Positions 50,901 through 63,574 of a DNA stretch of 64,000 nt are shown here, piece after piece. The stretch's first letter is position 1; the number at the start of each line of letters is the position of its first letter. The position numbers and the translations under genes are program-made. The notes under the pieces were generated by a model, which did no database searches, was not told the origin of the DNA, and was given only the letters and a program-made list of their open reading frames with translations. Source of the DNA: Petrolisthes cinctipes (lineage: Eukaryota > Arthropoda > Malacostraca > Decapoda > Porcellanidae); the NCBI GenBank assembly GCA_033782935.1, contig JAWQEG010000411.1, positions 927,501-991,500 of the forward strand. Direction: 5' to 3'.

Positions 50901-53900
50901 GGTGTTTAGGGCCTGAATTTGAGATATCGATTTTTTGGCACCTAAAATGTCGATTTTTAGCATGTTTTTAGCCTATATTTTGAAAATATTCTAGCACTGT
51001 GTAGGCATGTACAGATTGCTTCTGGGACCCCAAAATATTGAATTTTCGGGTGTTTTGAGCCTGAATTTGAGATATAAACGGGTACAGAAGATACATGCAC
51101 ATATTGACTTTGGGCACCAAAAATATCGATTTTCAGCATGTTTTGGGCCTGAATGTTGAAAATACTCTAACACGGAGTAGGCATGCACAGATCGCTTCTG
51201 GGACCCCAAAATATCGAATTTTCGGGTGTTTAGGGCCAGAATTTGAGATATAAACGGGTACAGAAGATGCATGCACATATCGACTTTTGGGCACCTACGA
51301 GATCGATTTTCAGTATGTTTTTGGCCTGTATTTTGAAAATACTCTAACACGGAGTGCCTAGGCATGTACAGATACCTTCTGGGACCTCTAAATATCGAAT
51401 TTTCGGGTGTTTTGGGACTGAATTTGAGATATCGAATTTTGGCACCTAAAATGTCGATTTTTAGCATGTTTTTAGCCTATATTTTGAAAATATTCTAGCA
51501 CTGTGTAGGCATGTACAGATTGCTTCTGGGACCCCAAAATATTGAATTTTCGATTGTTTTGAGCCTGAATTTGAGATATAAACGGGTACAGAAGATACAT
51601 GCACATATTGACTTTGGGCATCTAAAATATCGATTTTCAGCATGTTTTTTGCCTGTATTTTGAAAATACTCTAACACTGAGTAGGCATGTACAGATTGCT
51701 TCTGGGACTCCAAAATATTGAATTTTCGGGTGTTTTGAGCCTGAATTTGAGATATAAACGGGTACTGAAGATGCATGCACATATCGACTTTTGTGCACAT
51801 AAAAGATCGATTTTCAGTATGTTTTGAGCATGTATTTTGAAAATACTCTAACACGGAGTAGGCATGTACAAATCGCTTCTGGGACCCCTAAATATCGAAT
51901 TTTCGGGTGTTTTGGGACTGAATTTGAGATATCGACTTTTTGGCACCTAAAAGATCGATTTTTAGCATGTTTTTAGCCTATATTTTGAAAATATTCTAGC
52001 ACAGTACAGATTGCTTCTGGGACCCAAAATATTGAATTTTCGGGTGTTTTGAGCCTGAATTTGAGATATAAACGGGTACAGAAGATACATGCACATATTG
52101 ACTTTGGGCACCAAAAATATCGATTTTCAGCATGTTTTGGGCCTGAATTTTGAAAATACTCTAACACGGAGTAGGCATGTACAGATCGCTTCTGGGACCC
52201 CAAAATATCGAATTTTCAGGTGTTTAGGGCCTGAATTTGAGATATCGATTTTTTGGCACCTAAAATGTCGATTTTTAGCATGTTTTTAGCCTATATTTTG
52301 AAAATATTCTAGCACTGTGTAGGCATGTACAGATTGCTTCTGGGACCCCAAAATATTGAATTTTCGGGTGTTTTGAGAATGAATTTGAGATATAAACGGG
52401 TACAGAAGATACATGCACATATTGACTTTGGGCACCAAAAATATCGATTTTCAGCATGTTTTGGGCCTGAATTTTGAAAATACTCTAACACGGAGTAGGC
52501 ATGCACAGATCGCTTCTGGGACCCCAAAATATCGAATTTTCGGGTGTTTAGGGCCAGAATTTGAGATATAAACGGGTACAGAAGATGCATGCACATATCG
52601 ACTTTTGGGCACCTACGAGATCGATTTTCAGTATGTTTTTGGCCTGTATTTTGAAAATACTCTAACACGGAGTGCCTAGGCATGTACAGATACCTTCTGG
52701 GACCTCTAAATATCGAATTTTCGGGTGTTTTGGGACTGAATTTGAGATATCGATTTTTGGCACCTAAAATGTCGATTTTTAGCATGTTTTTAGCCTATAT
52801 TTTGAAAATATTCTAGCACTGTGTAGGCATGTACAGATTGCTTCTGGGACCCCAAAATATTGAATTTTCGATTGTTTTGAGCCTGAATTTGAGATATAAA
52901 CGGGTACAGAAGATACATGCACATATTGACTTTGGGCATCTAAAATATCGATTTTCAGCATGTTTTGGGCCTGTATTTTGAAAATACTCTAACACTGAGT
53001 AGGCATGTACAGATTGCTTCTGGGACCCCAAAATATTGAATTTTCGGGTGTTTTGAGCCTGAATTTGAGATATAAACGGGTACTGAAGATGCATGCACAT
53101 ATCGACTTTTGTGCACCTAAAAGATCGATTTTCAGTATGTTTTGAGCATGTATTTTGAAAATACTCTAACACGGAGTAGGCATGTACAGATCGCTTCTGG
53201 GACCCCTAAATATCGAATTTTCGGGTGTTTTGGGACTGAATTTGAGATATCGAATTTTTGGCACCTAAAAGATCGATTTTTAGCATGTTTATAGCCTATA
53301 TTTTGAAAATATTCTAGCACTGAGTAGGCATGTACAGATTGCTTCTGTGACCCCAAAATATTGAATTTTCGGGTGTTTTGAGCCTGAATTTGAGATATAA
53401 ACGGGTACAGAAGATACATGCACATACTGACTTTGGGCATCTAAAATATCGATTTTCAGCATGTTTTGGGCCTGTATTTTGAAAATACTCTAACACGGAG
53501 TAGGCATGTACAGATTGCTTCTGGGACCCCAAAATATTGAATTTTCGGGTGTTTTGAGCCTGAATTTGAGATATAAACGGGTACTGAAGATGCATGCACA
53601 TATCGACTTTTGTGCACCTAAAAGATCGATTTTCAGTATGTTTTGAGCATGTATTTTGAAAATAATCTAACACGGAGTAGGCATGTACAGATCGCTTCTG
53701 GGACCCCTAAATATCGAATTTTCGGGTGTTTTGGGACTGAATTTGAGATATCGACTTTTTGGCACCTAAAAGATCGATTTTTAGCATGTTTTTAGCCTAT
53801 ATTTTGAAAATATTCTAGCACAGTACAGATTGCTTCTGGGACCCCAAAATATTGAATTTTCGGGTGTTTTGAGCCTGAATTTGAGATATAAACGGGTACA

Positions 53901-54617
53901 GAAGATACATGCACATATTGACTTTGGGCACCAAAAATATCGATTTTCAGCATGTTTTGGGCCTGAATTTTGAAAATACTCAAACACGGAGTAGGCATGC
54001 ACAGATCGCTTCGGGGACCCCAAAATATCGAATTTTCGGGTGTTTAGGGCCAGAATTTGAGATATAAACGGGTACAGAAGATGCATGCACATATCGACTT
54101 TTGGGCACCTATGAGATCGATTTTCAGTATGTTTTGGGCCTGAATTTTGAAAATACTCTAACACGGAGTAGGCATGTACAGATCGCTTCTGGGACCCCAA
54201 AATATCGAATTTTCAGGTGTTTAGGGCCTGAATTTGAGATATCGATTTTTTGGCACCTAAAATGTCGATTTTTAGCATGTTTTTAGCCTATATTTTGAAA
54301 ATATTCTAGCACTGTGTAGGCATGTACAGATTGCTTCTGGGACCCCAAAATATTGAATTTTCGGGTGTTTTGAGCCTGAATTTGAGATATAAACGGGTAC
54401 AGAAGATACATGCACATATTGACTTTGGGCACCAAAAATATCGATTTTCAGCATGTTTTGGGCCTGAATGTTGAAAATACTCTAACACGGAGTAGGCATG
54501 CACAGATCGCTTCTGGGACCCCAAAATATCGAATTTTCGGGTGTTTAGGGCCAGAATTTGAGATATAAACGGGTACAGAAGATGCATGCACATATCGACT
54601 TTTGGGCACCTACGAGA
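47987..54617 (+). repeat. 3315/3316-bp super-repeat, two tandem copies
   Basis: Copies are 47987-51302 and 51303-54617. Each consists of two related sub-blocks of about 1319 and 1997 bp, both starting with an S monomer of 151 bp (47987, 49306, 51303, 52621) that reads GAGTGCCTAGGCATG. Markers: ACCTACGAGATCG, TTTTCGATTG, B-head/S-tail hybrids of 148 bp at 48805 and 52120, GTTTGAGAATG or GTTTTGAGAATG, GTTTATAGCC, CTTCTGTGACC and CTTCGGGGACC. The extra base in copy 1 comes from GACCCAAAAATATTG (near 48708) against GACCCAAAATATTG (near 52021). This nesting shows at least two rounds of amplification. Confidence 0.91.
48039..48048. repeat. 10-bp palindrome TGCCTAGGCA created by a 4-bp insertion
   Basis: The usual GAGTAGGCATG reads GAGTGCCTAGGCATG, adding 4 bases and producing a perfect palindrome. 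Identical copies lie at 49358-49367, 51355-51364, 52673-52682, 54670-54679 and 56137-56146, always in an S monomer next to ACCTACGAGATCG or its variant. It is confined to the 3315-bp family and marks its spread. Confidence 0.9.
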
Positions 54618-57403
54618 TCGATTTTCAGTATGTTTTTGGCCTGTATTTTGAAAATACTCTAACACGGAGTGCCTAGGCATGTACAGATACCTTCTGGGAC
54701 CTCTAAATATCGAATTTTCGGGTGTTTTGGGACTGAATTTGATATATCGATTTTTGGCACCTAAAATGTCGATTTTTAGCATGTTTTTAGCCTATATTTT
54801 GAAAATATTCTAGCACTGTGTAGGCATGTACAGATTGCTTCTGGGACCCCAAAATATTGAATTTTCGATTGTTTTGAGCCTGAATTTGAGATATAAACGG
54901 GTACAGAAGATACATGCACATATTGACTTTGGGCATCTAAAATATCGATTTTCAGCATGTTTTGGGCCTGTATTTTGAAAATACTCTAACACTGAGTAGG
55001 CATGTACAGATTGCTTCTGGGACTCCAAAATATTGAATTTTCGGGTGTTTTGAGCCTGAATTTGAGATATAAACGGGTACTGAAGATGCATGCACATATC
55101 GACTTTTGTGCACCTAAAAGATCGATTTTCAGTATGTTTTGAGCATGTATTTTGAAAATACTCTAACACGGAGTAGGCATGTACAGATCGCTTCTGGGAC
55201 CCCTAAATATCGAATTTTCGGGTGTTTTGGGACTGAATTTGAGATATCGAATTTTTGGCACCTAAAAGATCGATTTTTAGCATGTTTATAGCCTATATTT
55301 TGAAAATATTCTAGCACTGAGTAGGCATGTACAGATTGCTTCTGGGACCCCAAAATATTGAATTTTCGGGTGTTTTGAGCCTGAATTTGAGATATCGACT
55401 TTTTGGCACCTAAAAGATCGATTTTTAGCATGTTTTTAGCCTATATTTTGAAAATATTCTAGCACAGTACAGATTGCTTCTGGGACCCAAAAATATTGAA
55501 TTTTCGGGTGTTTTGAGCCTGAATTTGAGATATAAACGGGTACAGAAGATACATGCACATATTGACTTTGGGCACCAAAAATATCGATTTTCAGCATGTT
55601 TTGGGCCTGAATTTTGAAAATACTCTAACACGGAGTAGGCATGTACAGATCGCTTCTGGGACCCCAAAATATCGAATTTTCAGGTGTTTAGGGCCTGAAT
55701 TTGAGATATCGATTTTTTGGCACCTAAAATGTCGATTTTTAGCATGTTTTTAGCCTATATTTTGAAAATATTCTAGCACTGTGTAGGCATGTACAGATTG
55801 CTTCTGGAACCCCAAAATATTGAATTTTCGGGTGTTTTGAGCCTGAATTTGAGATATAAACGGGTACAGAAGATACATGCACATATTGACTTTGGGCACC
55901 AAAAATATCGATTTTCAGCATGTTTTGGGCCTGAATTTTGAAAATACTCTAACACGGAGTAGGCATGCACAGATCGCTTCTGGGACCCCAAAATATCGAA
56001 TTTTCGGGTGTTTAGGGCCAGAATTTGAGATATAAACGGGTACAGAAGATGCATGCACATATCGACTTTTGGGCACCTACGAGATCGATTTTCAGTATGT
56101 TTTTGGCCTGTATTTTGAAAATACTCTAACACGGAGTGCCTAGGCATGTACAGATACCTTCTGGGACCTCTAAATATCGAATTTTCGGGTGTTTTGGGAC
56201 TGAATTTGAGATATCGATTTTTGGCACCTAAAATGTCGATTTTTAGCATGTTTTTAGCCTATATTTTGAAAATATTCTAGCACTGTGTAGGCATGTACAG
56301 ATTGCTTCTGGGACCCCAAAATATTGAATTTTCGATTGTTTTGAGCCTGAATTTGAGATATAAACGGGTACAGAAGATACATGCACATATCGACTTTTGT
56401 GCACCTAAAAGATCGATTTTCAGTATGTTTTGAGCATGTATTTTGAAAATAATCTAACACGGAGTAGGCATGTACAGATCGCTTCTGGGACCCCTAAATA
56501 TCGAATTTTCGGGTGTTTTGGGACTGAATTTGAGATATCGACTTTTTGGCACCTAAAAGATCGATTTTTAGCATGTTTTTAGCCTATATTTTGAAAATAT
56601 TCTAGCACAGTACAGATTGCTTCTGGGACCCCAAAATATTGAATTTTCGGGTGTTTTGAGCCTGAATTTGAGATATAAACGGGTACAGAAGATACATGCA
56701 CATATTGACTTTGGGCACCAAAAATATCGATTTTCAGCATGTTTTGGGCCTGAATTTTGAAAATACTCAAACACGGAGTAGGCATGCACAGATCGCTTCG
56801 GGGACCCCAAAATATCGAATTTTCGGGTGTTTAGGGCCAGAATTTGAGATATAAACGGGTACAGAAGATGCATGCACATATCGACTTTTGGGCACCTACG
56901 AGATCGATTTTCAGTATGTTTTTGGCCTGTATTTTGAAAATACTCTAACACGGAGTAGGCATGTACAGATACCTTCTGGGACCTCTAAATATCGAATTTT
57001 CGGTTGTTTTGGGACTGAATTTGAGATATCGATTTTTGGCACCTAAAATGTCGATTTTTAGCATGTTTTTAGCCTACATTTTGAAAATATTCTAGCACTG
57101 TGTAGGCATGTACAGATTGCTTCTGGGACCCCAAAATATTGAATTTTCGGTTGTTTTGAGCCTGAATTTGAGATATAAACGGGTACAGAAGATACATGCA
57201 CATATTGACTTTGGGCATCTAAAATATCGATTTTCAGCATGTTTTGGGCCTGTATTTTGAAAATACTCTAACACTGAGTAGGCATGTACAGATTGCTTCT
57301 GGGACCCCAAAATATTGAATTTTCGTGTGTTTTGAGCCTGAATTTGAGATATAAACGGGTACTGAAGATGCATGCACATATCGACTTTTGTGCACCTAAA
57401 AGA
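54618..57403 (+). repeat. Rearranged third copy of the 3315-bp unit
   Basis: 54618-55269 follows 51303-51954 at an offset of 3315 bp. At 55270 there is a 148-bp monomer with an A head (GTTTATAGCC, CACTGAGTAGG) and an S tail (GATATCGACTTTTTGG), after which 55418 onward follows 51955 onward at about 3464 bp. At 56236 a 177-bp monomer with an A1 head (TTTTCGATTG) and B tail joins to sequence matching 53626 onward. Two hybrids therefore mark two internal deletions or exchanges. The final S 56904-57050 is 147 bp (GATATCGATTTTTGG). Confidence 0.85.
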
Positions 57404-60400
57404 TCGATTTTCAGTATGTTTTGAGCATGTATTTTGAAAATACTCTAACACGGAGTAGGCATGTACAGATCGCTTCTGGGACCCCTAAATATCGAATTTT
57501 CGGGTGTTTTGGGACTGAATTTGAGATATCGACTTTTTGGCACCTAAAAGATCGATTTTTAGCATGTTTATAGCCTATATTTTGAAAATATTCTAGCACT
57601 GAGTAGGCATGTACAGATTGCTTCTGGGACCCCAAAATATTGAATTTTCGGGTGTTTTGAGCCTGAATTTGAGATATAAACGGGTACAGAAGATACATGC
57701 ACATATTGACTTTGGGCACCAAAAATATCGATTTTCAGCATGTTTTGGGCCTGAATTTTGAAATTACTCTAACACGGAGTAGGCATGTACAGATCGCTTC
57801 TGGGACCCCAAAATATCGAATTTTCGTGTGTTTAGGGACAGAATTTGAGATATAAACGAGTACAGAAGATGCATGCACATATCGACTTTTGGGCACCTAA
57901 ATGATCGATTTTCAGTATGTTTTTGGCCTGTATTTTGAAAATACTCTAACACGGAGTAGGCATGTACAGATACCTTCTGGGACCTCTAAATATCGATTTT
58001 TCGGTTGTTTTGGGACTGAATTTGAGATATCGATTTTTGGCACCTAAAATATCGATTTTCAGCATGTTTTTAGCCTATATTTTGAAAATATTCTAGCACT
58101 GAGTAGGCATGTACAGATTGCTTCTGGGACCCCAAAATATTGAATTTTCGGGTGTTTTGAGCCTGAATTTGAGATATAAACGGGTACAGAAGATACATGC
58201 ACATATTGACTTTGGGCATCTAAAATATCGATTTTCAGCATGTTTTGGGCCTGTATTTTGAAAATACTCTAACACTGAGTAGGCATGTACAGATTGCTTC
58301 TGGGACCCCAAAATATTGAATTTTCGGGTGTTTTGAGCCTGAATTTGAGATATAAACGGGTACAGAAGATACATGCACATATTGACTTTGGGCACCAAAA
58401 ATATCGATTTTCAGCATGTTTTGGGCCTGAATTTTGAAATTACTCTAACACGGAGTAAGCATGTACAGATCGCTTCTGGGACCCCAAAATATCGAATTTT
58501 CGGGTGTTTAGGGCCAGAATTTGAGATATAAACGGGTACAGAAGATGCATGCACATATCGACTTTTGGGCACCTAAAAGATCGATTTTCAGTATGTTTTT
58601 GGCCTGTATTTTGAAAATACTCTAACACGGAGTAGGCATGTACAGATACCTTCTGGGACCTCTAAATATCGAATTTTCGGTTGTTTTGGGACTGAATTTG
58701 AGATATCGATTTTTTGGCACCTAAAATATTGATTTTCAGCATGTTCTTAGCCTATATTTTGAAAATATTCTAGCACTGAGTAGGCATGTACAGATTGCTT
58801 CTGGGCCTCCAAAATATTGAATTTTCGGGTGTTTTGAGCCTGAATTTGAGATATAAACGGGTACAGATGATACATGCACATATTGACTTTGGGCATCTAA
58901 AATATCGATTTTCAGCATGTTTTGGGCCTGTATTTTGAAAATACTCTAACACTGAGTAGGCATGTACAGATTGCATCTGGGACCCCAAAATATTGAATTT
59001 TCGGGTGTTTTGAGCCTGAATTTGAGATATAAACGGGTACTGAAGATGCATGCACATATCGACTTTTGTGCACCTAAAAGATCGATTTTCAGTATGTTTT
59101 GAGCATGTATTTTGAAAATACTCTAACACGGAGTAGGCATGTGCAGATCGCTTCTGGGACCCCAAAAAATCGAATTTTCGGGTGTTTAGGGCCAGAATTT
59201 GAGATATAAACGGGTACAGAAGATGCATCCACATATCGACTTTTGGGCACCTAAAAGATCGATTTTCAGTATGTTTTTGGCCTGTATTTTGAAAATACTC
59301 TAACACGGAGTACAGATACCTTCTGGGACCTCTAAATATCGAATTTTCGGGTGTTTTGGGACTGAATTTGAGATATCCATTTTTTGGCACCTAAAATATC
59401 GATTTTCAGCATGTTTTTAGCCTATATTTTGAAAATATTCTAGCACTGAGTAGGCATGTACAGATTGCTTCTGGGACCCCAAAATATTGAATTTTCGGGT
59501 GTTTTGAGCCTGAATTTGAGATATAAACGGGTACTGAAGATGAATGCACATATCGACTTTTGTGCACCTAAAAGATCGATTTTCAGTATGTTTTGAGCAT
59601 GTATTTTGAAAATACTCTAACACGGAGTAGGCATGTACAGATCGCTTCTGGAACCCCTAAATATCGATTTTTCGAGTGTTTTGGGACTGAATTTGAGATA
59701 TCGCCTTTTTGGCACCTAAATGATCGATTTTTAGCATATTTTTAGCCTATATTTTGAAAATATTCTAGCACTGAGTAGGCATGTACAGATTGCTTCTGGG
59801 ACCCCAAAATATTGAATTTTCGGGTGTTTTGAGCCTGAATTTGAGATATAAACGGGTACAGAAGATACATGCACATATTGACTTTGGGCACCAAAAATAT
59901 CGATTTTCAGCATGTTTTGGGCCTGAATTTTGAAAATACTCTAACATGGAGTAGGCATGTACAGATCGCTTCTGGGACCCCAAAATATCGAATTTTCGGG
60001 TGTTTAGGGCCAGAATTTGAAATATAAACGGGTACAGAAGATGCATGCACATATCGACTTTTGGGCACCTAAAAGATCGATTTTCAGTATGTTTTTGGCC
60101 TGTATTTTGAAAATACTCTAACACGGAGTAGGCATGTACAGATACCTTCTGGGACCTCTAAATATCGAATTTTCAGGTGTTTTGGGACTGAATTTGTGAT
60201 ATCGATTTTTTGGCACCTAAAATGTCGATTTTTAGCATGTTTTTAGCCTATATTTTGAAAATATTCTAGCACTGAGTAGGCATGTACAGATTGCTTCTTG
60301 GACCCCAAAATATTGAATTTTCGGGTGTTTTGAGCCTGAATTTGAGATATAAACGGGTACAGAAGATACATGCACATATTGACTTTGGGCATCTAAAATA

Positions 60401-63400
60401 TCGATTTTCAGCATGTTTTGGGCCTGTATTTTGAAAATACTCTAACACTGAGTAGGCATGTACAGATTGCTTCTGGGACCCCAAAATATTGAATTTTCGG
60501 GTGTTTTGAGCCTGAATTTGAGATATAAACGGGTACTGAAGATGCATGCACATATCGACTTTTGTGCACCTAAAAGATCGATTTTCAGTATGTTTTGAGC
60601 ATGTATTTTGAAAATACTCTAACACGGAGTAGGCATGTACAGATCGCTTCTGGGACCCCTAAATATCGAATTTTCGGGTGTTTTGGGACTGAATTTGAGA
60701 TATCGACTTTTTGGCACCTAAAAGATCGATTTTTAGCATGTTTATAGCCTATATTTTGAAAATATTCTAGCACTGAGTAGGCATGTACAGATTGCTTCTG
60801 GGACCCCAAAATATTGAATTTTCGGGTGTTTTGAGCCTGAATTTGAGATATAAACGGGTACAGAAGATACATGCACATATTGACTTTGGGCACCAAAAAT
60901 ATCGATTTTCAGCATGTTTTGGGCCTGAATTTTGAAATTACTCTAACACGGAGTAGGCATGTACAGATCGCTTCTGGGACCCCAAAATATCGAATTTTCG
61001 TGTGTTTAGGGACAGAATTTGAGATATAAACGAGTACAGAAGATGCATGCACATATCGACTTTTGGGCACCTAAATGATCGATTTTCAGTATGTTTTTGG
61101 CCTGTATTTTGAAAATACTCTAACACGGAGTAGGCATGTACAGATACCTTCTGGGACCTCTAAATATCGATTTTTCGGTTGTTTTGGGACTGAATTTGAG
61201 ATATCGATTTTTGGCACCTAAAATATCGATTTTCAGCATGTTTTTAGCCTATATTTTGAAAATATTCTAGCACTGAGTAGGCATGTACAGATTGCTTCTG
61301 GGACCCCAAAATATTGAATTTTCGGGTGTTTTGAGCCTGAATTTGAGATATAAACGGGTACAGAAGATACATGCACATATTGACTTTGGGCACCAAAAAT
61401 ATCGATTTTCAGCATGTTTTGGGCCTGAATTTTGAAATTACTCTAACACGGAGTAAGCATGTACAGATCGCTTCTGGGACCCCAAAATATCGAATTTTCG
61501 GGTGTTTAGGGCCAGAATTTGAGATATAAACGGGTACAGAAGATGCATGCACATATCGACTTTTGTGCACCTAAAAGATCGATTTTCAGTATGTTTTTGG
61601 CCTGTATTTTGAAAATACTCTAACACGGAGTAGGCATGTACAGATACCTTCTGGGACCTCTAAATATCGAATTTTCGGTTGTTTTGGGACTGAATTTGAG
61701 ATATCGATTTTTTGGCACCTAAAATATTGATTTTCAGCATGTTCTTAGCCTATATTTTGAAAATATTCTAGCACTGAGTAGGCATGTACAGATTGCTTCT
61801 GGGCCTCCAAAATATTGAATTTTCGGGTGTTTTGAGCCTGAATTTGAGATATAAACGGGTACAGATGATACATGCACATATTGACTTTGGGCATCTAAAA
61901 TATCGATTTTCAGCATGTTTTGGGCCTGTATTTTGAAAATACTCTAACACTGAGTAGGCATGTACAGATTGCATCTGGGACCCCAAAATATTGAATTTTC
62001 GGGTGTTTTGAGCCTGAATTTGAGATATAAACGGGTACTGAAGATGCATGCACATATCGACTTTTGTGCACCTAAAAGATCGATTTTCAGTATGTTTTGA
62101 GCATGTATTTTGAAAATACTCTAACACGGAGTAGGCATGTGCAGATCGCTTCTGGGACCCAAAAAATCGAATTTTCGGGTGTTTAGGGCCAGAATTTGAG
62201 ATATAAACGGGTACAGAAGATGCATCCACATATCGACTTTTGGGCACCTAAAAGATCGATTTTCAGTATGTTTTTGGCCTGTATTTTGAAAATACTCTAA
62301 CACGGAGTACAGATACCTTCTGGGACCTCTAAATATCGAATTTTCGGGTGTTTTGGGACTGAATTTGAGATATCCATTTTTTGGCACCTAAAATATCGAT
62401 TTTCAGCATGTTTTTAGCCTATATTTTGAAAATATTCTAGCACTGAGTAGGCATGTACAGATTGCTTCTGGGACCCCAAAATATTGAATTTTCGGGTGTT
62501 TTGAGCCTGAATTTGAGATATAAACGGGTACTGAAGATGCATGCACATATCGACTTTTGTGCACCTAAAAGATCGATTTTCAGTATGTTTTGAGCATGTA
62601 TTTTGAAAATACTCTAACACGGAGTAGGCATGTACAGATCGCTTCTGGAACCCCTTAATATCGATTTTTCGAGTGTTTTGGGACTGAATTTGAGATATCG
62701 CCTTTTTGGCACCTAAATGATCGATTTTTAGCATATTTTTAGCCTATATTTTGAAAATATTCTAGCACTGAGTAGGCATGTACAGATTGCTTCTGGGACC
62801 CCAAAATATTGAATTTTCGGGTGTTTTGAGCCTGAATTTGAGATATAAACGGGTACAGAAGATACATGCACATATTGACTTTGGGCACCAAAAATATCGA
62901 TTTTCAGCATGTTTTGGGCCTGAATTTTGAAAATACTCTAACACGGAGTAGGCATGTACAGATCGCTTCTGGGACCCCAAAATATCGAATTTTCGGGTGT
63001 TTAGGGCCAGAATTTGAAATATAAACGGGTACAGAAGATGCATGCACATATCGACTTTTGGGCACCTAAAAGATCGATTTTCAGTATGTTTTTGGCCTGT
63101 ATTTTGAAAATACTCTAACACGGAGTAGGCATGTACAGATACCTTCTGGGACCTCTAAATATCGAATTTTCGGGTGTTTTGGGACTGAATTTGTGATATC
63201 GATTTTTTGGCACCTAAAATGTCGATTTTTAGCATGTTTTTAGCCTATATTTTGAAAATATTCTAGCACTGAGTAGGCATGTACAGATTGCTTCTTGGAC
63301 CCCAAAATATTGAATTTTCGGGTGTTTTGAGCCTGAATTTGAGATATAAACGGGTACAGAAGATACATGCACATATTGACTTTGGGCATCTAAAATATCG

Positions 63401-63574
63401 ATTTTCAGCATGTTTTGGGCCTGTATTTTGAAAATACTCTAACACTGAGTAGGCATGTACAGATTGCTTCTGGGACCCCAAAATATTGAATTTTCGGGTG
63501 TTTTGAGCCTGAATTTGAGATATAAACGGGTACTGAAGATGCATGCACATATCGACTTTTGTGCACCTAAAAGA
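57404..63574 (+). repeat. 3174/2997-bp super-repeat, two tandem copies
   Basis: Copy 1 is 57404-60577 and copy 2 is 60578-63574. They match at an offset of 3174 bp up to about 58228 and of 2998, then 2997 bp from about 58404. The difference is one extra 176-bp B-head/A-tail monomer (58228-58403) in copy 1, plus one base (ACCCCAAAAAATCG against ACCCAAAAAATCG). Markers shared by both: GAAATTACTC, TTTTCGTGTG with GGGACAGAATTTG, AAACGAGTAC, AAATGATCG, CATGTTCTTAGCC, CTGGGCCTCC, ACAGATGATAC, GCATCCACATATCG and GAGTACAGATACC. The last is an 8-bp loss that makes the S monomers 59259-59398 and 62256-62395 only 140 bp. Confidence 0.91.

Noticed and set aside
58770..59390. Long minus-strand open frames (up to 206 codons here; 178 codons at 4339-4875 and 9824-10360; many of 119 codons)
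   Set aside because: They are direct translations of the satellite. A 177-bp monomer is 59 codons, so runs of B-like monomers stay open, and the frame breaks at 148- and 176-bp monomers. Frame length follows monomer order, the same bases are read in several frames, and hybrids or 1-bp indels shift the frame freely. No promoter, splice or conserved domain is visible.
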